A stretch of 64,000 nt of DNA. It comes from Acidimicrobiia bacterium. Its GTDB lineage: Bacteria; Actinomycetota; Acidimicrobiia; Acidimicrobiales; Aldehydirespiratoraceae. Location of the stretch: contig JAJEEV010000014.1 in NCBI GenBank assembly GCA_022820805.1, positions 62,001 to 126,000 of the forward strand. The letters run 5' to 3'. The notes beneath the pieces are model-generated. The model did not search any database and had not been told where the DNA came from. It worked only from the letters and a program-made list of their open reading frames with translations. Position 1 is the first letter of the stretch. Each line of letters begins with the position of its first letter. This document shows positions 7,748-16,373 of the stretch, piece after piece. Both the position numbers and the translations under genes were made by a program.

Positions 7748-8902
7748 GTGAAGAACGGCTACCGGATCATCGACACCGACACCCACGTCGGCCCCAACCT
7801 CGAGACGCTCGAGATCTACGCCTCGTCACGGCTGCGCGAGCGCTGGGGCGAGCTCGACCAGTACAAGCAGCCCGTCACGCTCGGCGGTCACTTCCTGAGC
7901 ATCAGCCCGATGAAGTACGACCGCGCTCTGGGCACCCCGCATCAGGGCGAGAAGGCCACCAAGGGCGGCGAGAGCCCGCTCAAGCGAAGCGTCAGCAAGA
8001 CCTTCAAGACGCCCCCGGCGCCCGACGTGAGCAACCTCAACAGCGCCGGACGCCTCGCCGACATGGACATCGAGGGAGTCGACATCCATGTCATCATCCC
8101 CGGCACCTTCGCGAACGCGGCCACCGCCCTCGACGCCGAGCTGGCCACCGAGCTCTACGGGGCCTACCACCGGTACGTGGCCGAGTACTGCTCCGTCGAC
8201 ATCGACCGCCTCAAGGCCACCATCCTGCTGCCGGCCCGTGATCCGCAGGCATCGGCCGAGATCGTGGCCAGGCTGGGCCCTGAGCCGTGGGTCGGGGCGG
8301 CCAGTGCCATCCTCCCAGAGGAGGTGCCCGTCGACGACCCCGAGCTGGACCCGATCTGGGCCGCGCTCGACGAGCACGACCTTCCCCTGCTGCACCACTC
8401 GTTCTTCTACGAGCCGCCCTACTTCCCCGGGTACCGCGACATCTGGGGCAACGTGGTGGTGGCTCGGGCGGCGGCCCACCCGTGGGGAGCGGCCCGGCTG
8501 CTCGGCTACATGACCCTCAGCGGCATGTTCGACCGGTTCCCGCGGCTGCGAATCGGCTTCTCGGAGTGCAGCGCGGGCTGGCTGCCGGCCTGGCTGATCC
8601 GGTTGCAGGGCCAGGCCGACTACATGTCCAACGCCTTGCCCGAGCGCAAGATGACGCCGGTGGAGTACGCCCAGGCGGGCCACATCTACTGCGGGATCGA
8701 GCTCTACGAGGGTGCCGCGCTGGCCGCGAGCATCAACGAGATCCTCGGCGACGGCGTCCTGATGTTCTCGTCGGACTATCCCCACAATCAGGCTGAGTTC
8801 CCCCGCTCGCCCGACATCGCGCTGGAGTGGGAGGACCGTCTCGGGCGCGACGTCATGACCAAGCTCATGTCCACCAACGCCGAGCGGTACCTGCGGCTGT
8901 GA
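7748..8902 (+). CDS. Amidohydrolase-family (Amidohydro_2) protein
   Basis: 384 residues, GTG start preceded by GGGAGGAGG. Family landmarks are IDTDTHVGPN at the N-terminus, HHSFFYEPPYFPGYRDIWGN in mid-barrel (given in part), AAHPWGAARLL, FSECSAGWLPAW and SSDYPHNQAEFP, the last holding the metal-ligand Asp. It is a close paralogue of the protein at 30327-31487, sharing each of these blocks. The N-terminal motif has DTH rather than a strict HxH, which is common in this Amidohydro_2 subgroup. It is followed 36 bp later by a gamma-glutamyltransferase-like gene. The reaction is not predictable beyond hydrolysis or decarboxylation of a carboxylic substrate. Confidence 0.85.
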   Translation: MKNGYRIIDTDTHVGPNLETLEIYASSRLRERWGELDQYKQPVTLGGHFLSISPMKYDRALGTPHQGEKATKGGESPLKRSVSKTFKTPPAPDVSNLNSAGRLADMDIEGVDIHVIIPGTFANAATALDAELATELYGAYHRYVAEYCSVDIDRLKATILLPARDPQASAEIVARLGPEPWVGAASAILPEEVPVDDPELDPIWAALDEHDLPLLHHSFFYEPPYFPGYRDIWGNVVVARAAAHPWGAARLLGYMTLSGMFDRFPRLRIGFSECSAGWLPAWLIRLQGQADYMSNALPERKMTPVEYAQAGHIYCGIELYEGAALAASINEILGDGVLMFSSDYPHNQAEFPRSPDIALEWEDRLGRDVMTKLMSTNAERYLRL

Positions 8903-8938
8903 CCGCGGGCACGTCCTGCCGCTGAGAGGACGCCGTCG

Positions 8939-10348
8939 GTGACTGCGGCGGTGGCCACCTCCGATCCGCGGGCGACCGGCGCGGCCGTCGACGTGCTCTC
9001 CGCCGGCGGCAACGCGGTGGACGCCGCGGTGACCGCGTGCTTCGTGCTGTACGTCGTGGAGCCCCAGTCCTGCGGGGTGGGCGGCGACGGGTTCATGTTC
9101 GTGCACGGCGGCACGGGGGCACCGGCCGCTCTCGACGGCTCGGGGGCGGTCCCGCTGGAGTTGACCAGCGAGGGGCTGCGGGAAGCGGGCCACGACTCCG
9201 TGCCGGCCCGGGGCGGTGCCTCGGTCACCCCGCCGGGCGCGGTGGCGCTGCTGGAGACGGCCCTGTCGGAGCACGGCACCATCAGCCTGGCCGACGCGGT
9301 CGCTCCGGCCCGGCAGCACGCAGCCTCCGGCTTCGAGGTGCGCCCGACCCTGGCCGCCACCGCGGCCCGCAGCGGGGAGTCGCTGGCGTCCGACCCTGTG
9401 CTGGGCCCCCTCTATGTGCCCGGGGGCACACCGGTGGCCGAAGGCTCGACGGTCCGGAACCCTCGCCTGGCCGAGTGCCTCGACGCCATCGGGTCGGCGG
9501 GCAGCCGGGCCGTGCTCGGCGGCCCGGTCGGCGCGGCCATCGTGGAGCGGGTTCGCCAGGACGGGGGCTTCCTGTCGGGCGTCGACATGGCCCGGCACCG
9601 CACGACGGCGGTGGAGCCCGGTGCCGTCGACTTCGCAGGACACACCGTTTGGCAGATGCCGCGACCGACCCAGGGACCCAGCGTCCTCGGCGCGCTGGAG
9701 CGCCTGCAGCCCGCTGATCCTGTCGACTGGGAGGCGGTGCTGGAAGCGACCTCCGAAGGGATGCGGGCGGCGGGCTTCGACCCTGCCGCCATCGTCGTGG
9801 GCCGGCCCAAGCCGGCGACCGGCGACACGACCTTCCTGGCCGTGGTCGACCACGATGGGACGGCGGTGTCGCTGATCACCTCGGTGTTCGGCGACTTCGG
9901 CGCCCACCTGGGCGTGGACGAGATCGGCGGTCCCATCCACAACCGGGCCACCACCCTGCGGATGCTGAGTAAGGAACCGCAGCCGGGCGCGAAGCCGCCC
10001 CACACCACCATCCCCGGACTGGTGACCCGCGCCGGCCGGCTTCGCTGCGTGCTGGGCGTGGCCGGCGGGATCATGCAGCCCCAGGCCCAGGTGCAGCTGA
10101 TCGTGCGCATGATCGAGGAGGGGTTGGGCCCCCAGGAAGCGGTCGACCGGCCCCGCTTCAAGGTGTGCTTCGGAGGGGACCTGGCACTGGAGCCCGGCCA
10201 TGAGCTCGCGGGCGAGCATCCGGCTGCGCTGTCCCGCTCGCCCGGCCCGGAGGGGTTCGGGGCCGCGCAAGTGGTGGGCTGGCACCGGGGCCGCCTCGAA
10301 GCCGCGGCCGACGCCCGCCGCGGCGGGTCGTCGGTGGTGCTGGACTGA
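8939..10348 (+). CDS. Gamma-glutamyltransferase-family (Ntn-hydrolase) protein
   Basis: 469 residues, GTG start with AGAGGA upstream. The N-terminal block with ATGAAVDVLSAGGNAVDAAV and CGVGGDGFM is diagnostic of the gamma-glutamyltranspeptidase family. The self-processing site appears as GDTTFLAVVDHDGTAVSLI, with a Thr where the nucleophile is expected. The protein is about 100 residues shorter than typical GGT and has no signal peptide, so it is predicted to be cytoplasmic. Such short relatives often act on amide- or ester-linked intermediates rather than glutathione. Position after the amidohydrolase suggests a shared pathway. Confidence 0.8.
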   Translation: MTAAVATSDPRATGAAVDVLSAGGNAVDAAVTACFVLYVVEPQSCGVGGDGFMFVHGGTGAPAALDGSGAVPLELTSEGLREAGHDSVPARGGASVTPPGAVALLETALSEHGTISLADAVAPARQHAASGFEVRPTLAATAARSGESLASDPVLGPLYVPGGTPVAEGSTVRNPRLAECLDAIGSAGSRAVLGGPVGAAIVERVRQDGGFLSGVDMARHRTTAVEPGAVDFAGHTVWQMPRPTQGPSVLGALERLQPADPVDWEAVLEATSEGMRAAGFDPAAIVVGRPKPATGDTTFLAVVDHDGTAVSLITSVFGDFGAHLGVDEIGGPIHNRATTLRMLSKEPQPGAKPPHTTIPGLVTRAGRLRCVLGVAGGIMQPQAQVQLIVRMIEEGLGPQEAVDRPRFKVCFGGDLALEPGHELAGEHPAALSRSPGPEGFGAAQVVGWHRGRLEAAADARRGGSSVVLD

Positions 10349-10358
10349 GAGTCGGGCT

Positions 10359-10373
10359 GCGGCCGCCGGCCGC
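10359..10373. terminator. Short GC hairpin between convergent genes
   Basis: GCGGCCG and CGGCCGC arms almost abut in the 44-bp gap between the GGT-like gene and the convergent CoA-transferase gene. There is no T-tract. Terminator role is inferred from position only. Confidence 0.35.
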
Positions 10374-10392
10374 CCGCCAGAGGCTCCGGGCG

Positions 10393-11640
10393 TCAGCCGC
10401 CGGCGACGATGCCGCTGGTGAACAGCCCCGCTATCCGGGACTGGTCGTATCCGATCTCGGTCAGGATCTCAATGGTGTGGGCGCCGAACGCCGGGGCGGG
10501 GCGCCGTACGGCGTAAGGCTGCCCATCGACTATCGCCGGTTCGCCGACATAGGTGAACGGTCCGGCGATGGGGTGGCGGCCCTCGACCAGGATCTGGCGT
10601 GCCGCCATCTGAGGATCGTCGCGGAGGCTGGACACCCCCTGGTGCGCCGGGCCGATCGGCACCCGCTCGCGGATCGCCAGATCCACCCATTCGCGCTGGG
10701 TCCGGGTCTCGAAGACGGCCTGGAGCTCGCGGCGCAACTCGTCGGCGTCCCTCGCGAAGTCGACCGCGCCCTGCTCCACCTGCCGGTCCATGAGGTCGTC
10801 GCGTCCCACGAGCCGGCAGAAGCGCTCCCAGAACTTGGGCTCGATGCAGCAGAACAGCACGAACCGCTCGTCGGAGGTCCGGTAGTACTGGTACTTGGCC
10901 CCGGTGAGCGGCTCCGAGTCCGGGTCCTTGAGGCCGGTGTGGTCGACGATCCGGTGGTAGTTGAGGCCGTAGACCGCGCCGATCCATCCCTGGGCCACCA
11001 CCGCGTCGGCTGCGGACACGTCCACGAAGCACCCCTCGCCGGTCACCTGGCGCCGGTACAGGGCCGCAGCCACTCGCAGCGCGGCGTGGACCGCGCCGGC
11101 CGCGGTGCCGTCGCCCCCGATGGACGTCCCCCACATCAGCTCACGGTTCTCGGCGGGCCGCACGAAACCGTCTTCACCGGTGGCGAGGGTCACCGCGGCC
11201 GCGCCCGCGTTCATCATCTGGCCGTGGGTGGGCATCCGGGCATACGGCCCGACCGAGCCGAAGCCGGTGTACTGGCAGTAGACGATGCCGGGCCTGCGGC
11301 TGCGCTGCTGCTCGTAGCCGATCCCCAGCCGGTCGGCCGCCCCGGCAGTGAAGCCGTCGACGAAGACGTCGGCGCCTTCGAGGAGGTCCCACAGCACGTC
11401 CCGGCCCTCGTTGCTGCCGAGGTCGAGCGCGATGCTGCGCTTGTTCTTGTTGACCTGCACATGGGCCGGGCTGTGCCGCGGCTCGATCTGCCCGAGGATG
11501 TCGCGCAGGTAGTCGCCGGCCGGGGGGGCCTCGACCTTGATCACGTCGGCGCCCAGGTCGCCGAGCAGCATGCCGAGAGTGTCGCCGTTGAGCAGCACCG
11601 CGGACTCGATCACCCGCACACCGTCGAGCAGGTCACTCAC
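10393..11640 (-). CDS. CaiB/BaiF-type (family III) CoA-transferase
   Basis: 415 residues with the family III pattern: GVRVIESAVLLNGDTLGMLLG, LGADVIKVEAPPAGDYLR, NKNKRSIALDL, FVDGFTAGAADRLGIGY and a central GGDGTAAGAVHAA region containing the Asp expected to form the acyl-aspartyl/CoA intermediates. It would move CoA between acyl-CoA and free acid. GTG start at 11640 with GGAG upstream. It is the third gene of a minus-strand operon SDR - aldehyde dehydrogenase - CoA-transferase, consistent with oxidation of an aldehyde to an acid followed by CoA activation. Confidence 0.9.
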   Translation of the reverse strand: MSDLLDGVRVIESAVLLNGDTLGMLLGDLGADVIKVEAPPAGDYLRDILGQIEPRHSPAHVQVNKNKRSIALDLGSNEGRDVLWDLLEGADVFVDGFTAGAADRLGIGYEQQRSRRPGIVYCQYTGFGSVGPYARMPTHGQMMNAGAAAVTLATGEDGFVRPAENRELMWGTSIGGDGTAAGAVHAALRVAAALYRRQVTGEGCFVDVSAADAVVAQGWIGAVYGLNYHRIVDHTGLKDPDSEPLTGAKYQYYRTSDERFVLFCCIEPKFWERFCRLVGRDDLMDRQVEQGAVDFARDADELRRELQAVFETRTQREWVDLAIRERVPIGPAHQGVSSLRDDPQMAARQILVEGRHPIAGPFTYVGEPAIVDGQPYAVRRPAPAFGAHTIEILTEIGYDQSRIAGLFTSGIVAGG

Positions 11641-11661
11641 AGCCGGCTGCTCCTGTGGCTC

Positions 11662-13140
11662 TCATGGGCCGCCCAGGTCCACGTAGACGTTCTTGGGTCT
11701 CAGGAACTCCTCCACGCCGGCCAGCCCGCCCTCCCGCCCGTAACCGCTCTGCTTGACCCCTCCGAACGGAGCGCTGGGCGGCATCGGGGCGAAGGCGTTG
11801 ATGCCCACCGATCCGGCCTGCAGCCGGCCGGCCACCCGGTGGGCCCGGGCGACGTCTCGGGTGAACACCAGGCCGCCGAGGCCGTAGGGGCTGTCGTTGG
11901 CGATGGTCAGGGCCCCGGCCTCGTCATCGAAGCGAACCAGGCTCAGCACGGGGCCGAAGATCTCGGTGCGGGCGATGGGCGAGGAGTTGTCGACGTCTCC
12001 GAACACGGTGGGCTCGACGAAGAACCCTTCAGCCAGATCGCCTCCCAGCCGCCGACCGCCGATCAGAAGGCGCCCGTCGCCCCGGGACGCGGCGTCCTCC
12101 ACCTCCCCCACGATGCGCTCGCAGGCCGCCTCGGTGATGACCGGACCGGTGTGCACCCCCTCGTCGAAGGGACGGCCCACCACCAGCGACGAGGCCGCGG
12201 CCACCACCCGCTGCTCCACCTCGGCGTAGACCGTGTCCTGGACGACCAGCCGGGTCGGCAGCACGCAGCCCTGACCGCTCATTCCGGCCAACGCCAGTCC
12301 CACGGTGGTGTTCACCGCGTTGTCGAGATCGGCGTCCTCGAAGACGATGCTGGCCGACTTTCCTCCCAGCTCCAGGATGACCGCCGTGAGGTTGGTCGCC
12401 GCGCCCCGCAGCACCTCGCGGGCGGTGGCGCCCCCGCCGGTGAAGCTGATCTTGTCGACGCCGGTGTGGGTCACCAGCGCCTGGCCTGCGTCCGCCGCTC
12501 CGGGCACGATATTCAAGGCTCCCGGGGGCAGGCCCGCGGCCAGGCCCAGCTCGCCGAAACGCAGCAGCGACAGGACGGCCAGCTCCGAGGGCTTGACCAC
12601 GACGGTGTTGCCGGCCACCAGCGCCGGGATGGCCTTCATGGCGGCCGAGACGACCCCGCCGTTCCATGGGGTGATGGCCGCGACCGTTCCGTAGGGCTCG
12701 GGCACGGTGTAGTCGAGCGCCCGGCCGGGGTGGACCGGGATGGTGGAGCCCTCGAGCTTGTCGACCCAGCCCGCGAAGTAGCGCATGTACTCCACCGCCA
12801 TGTTGGCTCCCCGCCGCTTCTTCATGGGGGCGCCCAACTCCAGGGACCGCAGGATCGACATCTCGCCGTGGCAGTCGTCCAGCAACTGCGCGAACCGCAG
12901 GATCACGTCGCGGCGCTGGGCCGGGGACAGTCCGAGCCAGGCGCCCTGTGCGTGGTGGGCGGACTGGACGGCGGCGTCGATCTCGGCCGCTCCGGCCAGC
13001 GCGACGGTGGCCAGCGGACGCCCGGTGGAGGGGTCCAGCTGCTCGCGGGCACCGGCGGTGGTGTCGTGGACCCGGTCGCCGCCGATCAGCAGGTCGCCGC
13101 TGGGAACCGTCTTCAGGCGGTCGGCCTCGGAGATCGGCAT
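11662..13140 (-). CDS. NAD(P)-dependent aldehyde dehydrogenase
   Basis: 492 residues of the ALDH superfamily. The catalytic Glu lies in LELGGKSASIV, the nucleophilic Cys in GQGCVLPTRL, and the C-terminal EIFGPVLSLV and PFGGVKQSGYGREGG motifs are intact. The start is either ATG 13140 or the GTG at 13146 that overlaps the SDR stop (GTGA); ATG is used here, and translation is coupled either way. The protein would oxidise an aldehyde produced by the pathway; the product could be handed to the CoA-transferase 21 bp downstream. Confidence 0.92.
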   Translation of the reverse strand: MPISEADRLKTVPSGDLLIGGDRVHDTTAGAREQLDPSTGRPLATVALAGAAEIDAAVQSAHHAQGAWLGLSPAQRRDVILRFAQLLDDCHGEMSILRSLELGAPMKKRRGANMAVEYMRYFAGWVDKLEGSTIPVHPGRALDYTVPEPYGTVAAITPWNGGVVSAAMKAIPALVAGNTVVVKPSELAVLSLLRFGELGLAAGLPPGALNIVPGAADAGQALVTHTGVDKISFTGGGATAREVLRGAATNLTAVILELGGKSASIVFEDADLDNAVNTTVGLALAGMSGQGCVLPTRLVVQDTVYAEVEQRVVAAASSLVVGRPFDEGVHTGPVITEAACERIVGEVEDAASRGDGRLLIGGRRLGGDLAEGFFVEPTVFGDVDNSSPIARTEIFGPVLSLVRFDDEAGALTIANDSPYGLGGLVFTRDVARAHRVAGRLQAGSVGINAFAPMPPSAPFGGVKQSGYGREGGLAGVEEFLRPKNVYVDLGGP

Positions 13141-13142
13141 GG

Positions 13143-13853
13143 TCACGCGAGGGCGATGCCGCCGTCGACGCGCAGCGTCGTGCCGGTGGTGTAGGTGTTG
13201 GTCAGCAGGAACATGACGGCGTGCGCGATCTCGGCCGGGTCTCCGATGCGGCCCAGCGGGATGGTAGAAGCCAGACGCTCCAGGGCTGCGTCGCTTCCGA
13301 GGGCTCGCCGCAGTACGCCGGTTCCGAAGGCTCCCGGGCAGATCGCGTTCACGCGGAGGGGCGCGAGCTCGACGGCCATGGCCCGGCAGAACGACTCGAG
13401 CGCGGCGGTGGCCACCGCTCCGGCGGAGCGGCCCGGCCTGGGCCTCAGCGCGGACAGCCCCGAGCAGAACACGAAGGAGCCGTCCGGGGGCATTCTCGGT
13501 GCGGCGATGGCGCAGGCGTTGCGGGCAGCCCAGACCCGGGCCTCGAACGCGGAGGCGAACATGTCGCGGTCGGCCTCGGCGATCGGGGCGGCGGGCTGGT
13601 CGCCGGTGAATGAGACCACATGGTCGACGGCCTCGAGCTCGTTCACGAATGCCGCCAGAGCACCGGTGTCGCGGGCGTCGAGCACCCCGCTGACCGTGCC
13701 GTCGCCGACAGTCTCGATGGCCCTCGCGGCCTTGGCAGGATCGCGTCCCACGATGGCGACATCGGCTCCGGCCCGCTGCGCCGCCACCGCGGTCGCGAGG
13801 CCCATCCCCGACGTTCCCCCGAGAATCAGCACCGACCTGCCGTCCAGGTTCAT
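13143..13853 (-). CDS. Short-chain dehydrogenase-like protein lacking the YxxxK pair
   Basis: 236 residues. The Rossmann glycine motif LILGGTSGMGLA, the VGRD NADP-type loop and the C-terminal LRVDGG are intact. The catalytic stretch is unusual: after SGLSALRPRPG the positions of the normal Tyr and Lys are Gly and Thr (GAVATAALESF). A described SDR subgroup with an RPxPG-like signature also lacks YxxxK, so this may be family-wide rather than decay. It could bind a nucleotide without classical SDR catalysis. The ATG at 13853 is preferred to an upstream GTG. It heads the ALDH/CoA-transferase operon and is divergent from a carboxymuconolactone-decarboxylase-like gene, with a GTATAC-type site between. 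Confidence 0.8.
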   Translation of the reverse strand: MNLDGRSVLILGGTSGMGLATAVAAQRAGADVAIVGRDPAKAARAIETVGDGTVSGVLDARDTGALAAFVNELEAVDHVVSFTGDQPAAPIAEADRDMFASAFEARVWAARNACAIAAPRMPPDGSFVFCSGLSALRPRPGRSAGAVATAALESFCRAMAVELAPLRVNAICPGAFGTGVLRRALGSDAALERLASTIPLGRIGDPAEIAHAVMFLLTNTYTTGTTLRVDGGIALA

Positions 13854-13877
13854 GAGTGACACAAGATCATCCTAATC

Positions 13878-13885
13878 AGTGTGCT
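13878..13885 (+). promoter_or_regulatory. GTATAC-type operator-like site 3
   Basis: Core AGTGTGCT within ATCAGTGTGCTAAATACTGG, in the 44-bp gap between divergent starts at 13853 (minus) and 13898 (plus). It ends only 12 bp before the plus-strand ATG, for which no ribosome site is visible. Nearly identical to site 9 over 14 bases. Confidence 0.6.
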
Positions 13886-13897
13886 AAATACTGGCCT

Positions 13898-14497
13898 ATG
13901 ACCCCTCCCGAGGGTGACGGGCCCGCGGCGGCACCGATCGAGCCCGTCGACGCCGACATCGACCATCCCCTGCTCAACGCGGTGTTCGACGGGTTCCGCG
14001 ACCGCGGCCGCGAGGTGCCGCGGCTGTACCGGATGCTCGGCAACGCTCCGGCCATGCTCGACGCCTGGGTGCAGATGGCGTGGCCCCTCCGCTCCGAGCC
14101 CGACACCGACCGGGGACTGCGGGAGCTGTTGATCATGCGGACGGCGTTGCTGACCCGGTCGTCGTTCGAGTGGCAGGCCCACTGGCCGGCGGCCGTAAGG
14201 GCCGGCGTGACCGAGGCCCAGCTCGAGGCGCTCGGCGACTGGGAGGGGTCCTCGCAGTTCTCCGCGGCCGAGGGAGCTGCGCTGGCCTGCGCTGATGGGA
14301 TCGTCATCGACGGCGGCGCCTCGCCGGGCTCGGTGGCCAGGCTGCGGGAGCTCTTCACCGCGGGCGAGTGCGTCGAGTTGATCCTCACCGTGTCGTTCTA
14401 TGTCTGCGTCTCCCGGACGCTTCAGAGTCTGGCGATCGAGGCCGACCCGGCCGCAGCCGGCCCGGCCCTCGACGTCTACTCCCGGTTGATCCAGTAG
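13898..14497 (+). CDS. Carboxymuconolactone decarboxylase/AhpD-like protein
   Basis: 199 residues. The core ELLIMRTALLTRSSFEWQAHWPAAVRAG matches the CMD fold (given in part), including the E-W-x-x-H block of CMD proteins, but the CxxC redox pair of AhpD is absent. That favours a decarboxylase-like or unknown function over peroxidase reduction. The ATG at 13898 is chosen because the GTATAC-type site lies directly upstream; an in-frame ATG at 13856 would place this site inside the gene. Single-gene unit on the plus strand. Confidence 0.8.
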   Translation: MTPPEGDGPAAAPIEPVDADIDHPLLNAVFDGFRDRGREVPRLYRMLGNAPAMLDAWVQMAWPLRSEPDTDRGLRELLIMRTALLTRSSFEWQAHWPAAVRAGVTEAQLEALGDWEGSSQFSAAEGAALACADGIVIDGGASPGSVARLRELFTAGECVELILTVSFYVCVSRTLQSLAIEADPAAAGPALDVYSRLIQ

Positions 14498-14516
14498 CCG
14501 TCTGGGCGCAGCCTCT

Positions 14517-16247
14517 CTAATCCCGCTCTTGTTCGCTTCGCTCACGGGCCGCTCGGGCCACGGCCTCGCCCGCATGGGCCGGATTCGCGCTTACGGGCTC
14601 GGCCTCTGGCTGCCGCTCGGGGCGGCGTTGGGGCAGGATCGTCATGGGGGCCATGGCGGTGAGGTCGATGTCGAGCAGCCACGGGCCGCCGGCGGCGATC
14701 GCCTCGGCGAAGGCCCGGGTGAACCCATCGGGGTCAGAGACCTCGGCTGAGCGCATCCCCATCGCCTCCGCCAGCGGCGCGAACCGGGGTGTGGCCAGGT
14801 CGACGCCGGTGCGGCGGCCCTCGACCACCATGTCCTGGATGAACCGCAGGATCCCGTAGCCCCGGTCGTTGAACACGCAGACAACCAGCGGCAGATCCTG
14901 CTGCACGGCGGTGGCAAGCTCGCCGAGGCTCAGCATGAGCCCGCCGTCGCCCTGTATGACCACCGTGGGCCGGCCCGAGCCGACCGCGGCGCCGACCGCG
15001 AGAGGAACTCCGGGCCCGATGGCCATCGACACCGGGCGCATGGCGGTGCGAGGTCGGCGAACCGGCAGCAAGCGGTTGCCCCACTGGTAGGCCGACACGG
15101 TGGCGTCCTTGGCCACAATCGCACCCCCGGGGAGGATCTCGTCCATCGCGTCCATGATCGCCAGCAGGTCGGGGCCGAGCGCCTCCCGGCCGGCGGCCAC
15201 GGTCTCGTCCCGGATCCTGCGGCAGTCCCCGGCCCATGCCCCGTCGCGGGCCGGCGCCGCCAATGAGGCCAGCAGCGCCTCAAGGCCGAGCCGGGCGTCG
15301 CCGACCAGCCCGACCTCGACCGGATGGATCCGCCCGATCATGGCGGCGTCGGCGTCGAGGTGCACCAGCCGGCCGGGGATCGTCAGCCACTTGTGGATGT
15401 TGTTGTTCTGCTGGAAGCGGGTCCCCACAGCCAGCACCACGTCGGCGCCGGCGATCACTGGGTCCATGGCCGCGAGGTCGGTGTTGGGCCCCAGGCTCAG
15501 CGGGTGGTCCTCGGAGATCGAGCCCCGGCCCTCCACGGTTGTGAGCACCGGCGCGCCCAGGCGCTCCGCCACCGCCGTCAACTGCCGGCCGGCGCCGGCC
15601 AGCACGACGCCGCCGCCGGCGATGATCAACGGCCGGGATGCGTCGCCCAGCAGGGCGGCGGCCGCGTCCACGCGGCCAGTGTCCGGCGTCTCCAGTCGCC
15701 GCGGGAGGGCCGCCAGCTCACCGACCTCGCCCCGGCTGAACTGCAGGTCGATCGGGATCTGCACCGCGGCGGGTCCGGGGCGTCCGGAGAGGGCCTCGGC
15801 GGCCGCGGCCAGCACAGCACCGGCGATGTCGGCGTGGTGGGCAACGTGCTCGGAGTGCTTGGTGACGGTGCGCAGCATGTCCAGCTGCCGGTCGGCTTGG
15901 TGCAGCGCGCTCCGGCCCCGGCCGTACTGGTCGGACTCCACCTGGCCCGTGAGCATCAGCACCGGCGACGACGCGTAGCTCGCCTCGTACAGCCCGCCCA
16001 TGGCGTTGGCTGCGCCGGGGCCGGTGCTGGTCACGCACACTCCGAGACGGCCCGTCGCCCGGGCGAAGCCGTCGGCCGCGTGGACGGCGCCCTGCTCGTG
16101 GCGGCAGCCCACCAGCTCGATCCCCGGCGTCTGTGAGATCGCATCGAGGATCGGGATGTTGTGAACGCTCACGATCCCGAAGACGGTGTCGACGTCTAGG
16201 GCCCGCAACGCGGCAACCGCGGCCTCTCCGCCGGTCATGGTCGTCAT
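14517..16247 (-). CDS. Thiamine-diphosphate-dependent enzyme (acetolactate-synthase-like), repeat-derived C-terminus
   Basis: 576 residues with the three-domain POX/ALS layout. The cofactor-activating Glu is in GCRHEQGAVHAADGFAR, and the TPP/Mg motif starts at GDGGLMLSLGEL and ends FNDRGYG. Likely chemistry is decarboxylation or carboligation of a 2-oxoacid, or an oxalyl-CoA decarboxylase-like step; the true ALS reaction is uncertain. ATG 16247 follows GGAGG by seven bases; longer in-frame extensions upstream are noncoding. The last 30 or so residues (from about PVSANPAHAGEAV to SEQERD) are encoded by one copy of the dispersed repeat of this window, so the C-terminus was probably extended by repeat insertion. 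It is the last gene of the long operon. Confidence 0.88.
   Translation of the reverse strand: MTTMTGGEAAVAALRALDVDTVFGIVSVHNIPILDAISQTPGIELVGCRHEQGAVHAADGFARATGRLGVCVTSTGPGAANAMGGLYEASYASSPVLMLTGQVESDQYGRGRSALHQADRQLDMLRTVTKHSEHVAHHADIAGAVLAAAAEALSGRPGPAAVQIPIDLQFSRGEVGELAALPRRLETPDTGRVDAAAALLGDASRPLIIAGGGVVLAGAGRQLTAVAERLGAPVLTTVEGRGSISEDHPLSLGPNTDLAAMDPVIAGADVVLAVGTRFQQNNNIHKWLTIPGRLVHLDADAAMIGRIHPVEVGLVGDARLGLEALLASLAAPARDGAWAGDCRRIRDETVAAGREALGPDLLAIMDAMDEILPGGAIVAKDATVSAYQWGNRLLPVRRPRTAMRPVSMAIGPGVPLAVGAAVGSGRPTVVIQGDGGLMLSLGELATAVQQDLPLVVCVFNDRGYGILRFIQDMVVEGRRTGVDLATPRFAPLAEAMGMRSAEVSDPDGFTRAFAEAIAAGGPWLLDIDLTAMAPMTILPQRRPERQPEAEPVSANPAHAGEAVARAARERSEQERD
14521..14607 (-). repeat. Dispersed repeat copy A (inside a coding 3' end)
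   Basis: Read on the minus strand it begins AGAGGCCGAGC and ends GAACAAGAGCGGGA, matching copies B-E with a few substitutions. It overlaps the last about 30 codons of the thiamine-diphosphate enzyme gene in the gene's own orientation. Confidence 0.85.
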
Positions 16248-16284
16248 CGGCTGCCTCCAGCCTCGTTTCTCGCAGGGCGATGAT

Positions 16285-16373
16285 TCCCGCTCTTGTTCGC
16301 TTCGCTCACGGGCCGCTCGGGCCATGGCCTCGCCCTCATGGGACGGATTCGCTCGCGTCATTGCTCGGCCTCT
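16285..16373 (-). repeat. Dispersed repeat copy B (overlaps a coding 3' end)
   Basis: Second minus-strand copy, with the same GAGGCCATGGCCCGAGCGG core and GAACAAGAGCGGGA end. Its first 38 bases form the C-terminal codons and stop of the acyl-CoA dehydrogenase at 16336-17547; the rest fills the gap before the next gene. Confidence 0.85.

Noticed and set aside
7826-10285. 819-codon minus-strand frame opposite the amidohydrolase and GGT genes
   Set aside because: No recognisable domain; runs across two well-supported plus-strand genes.
10477-13194. 905-codon plus-strand frame opposite the CoA-transferase/ALDH operon
   Set aside because: Antisense of two strongly conserved enzymes; no motif or ribosome site.
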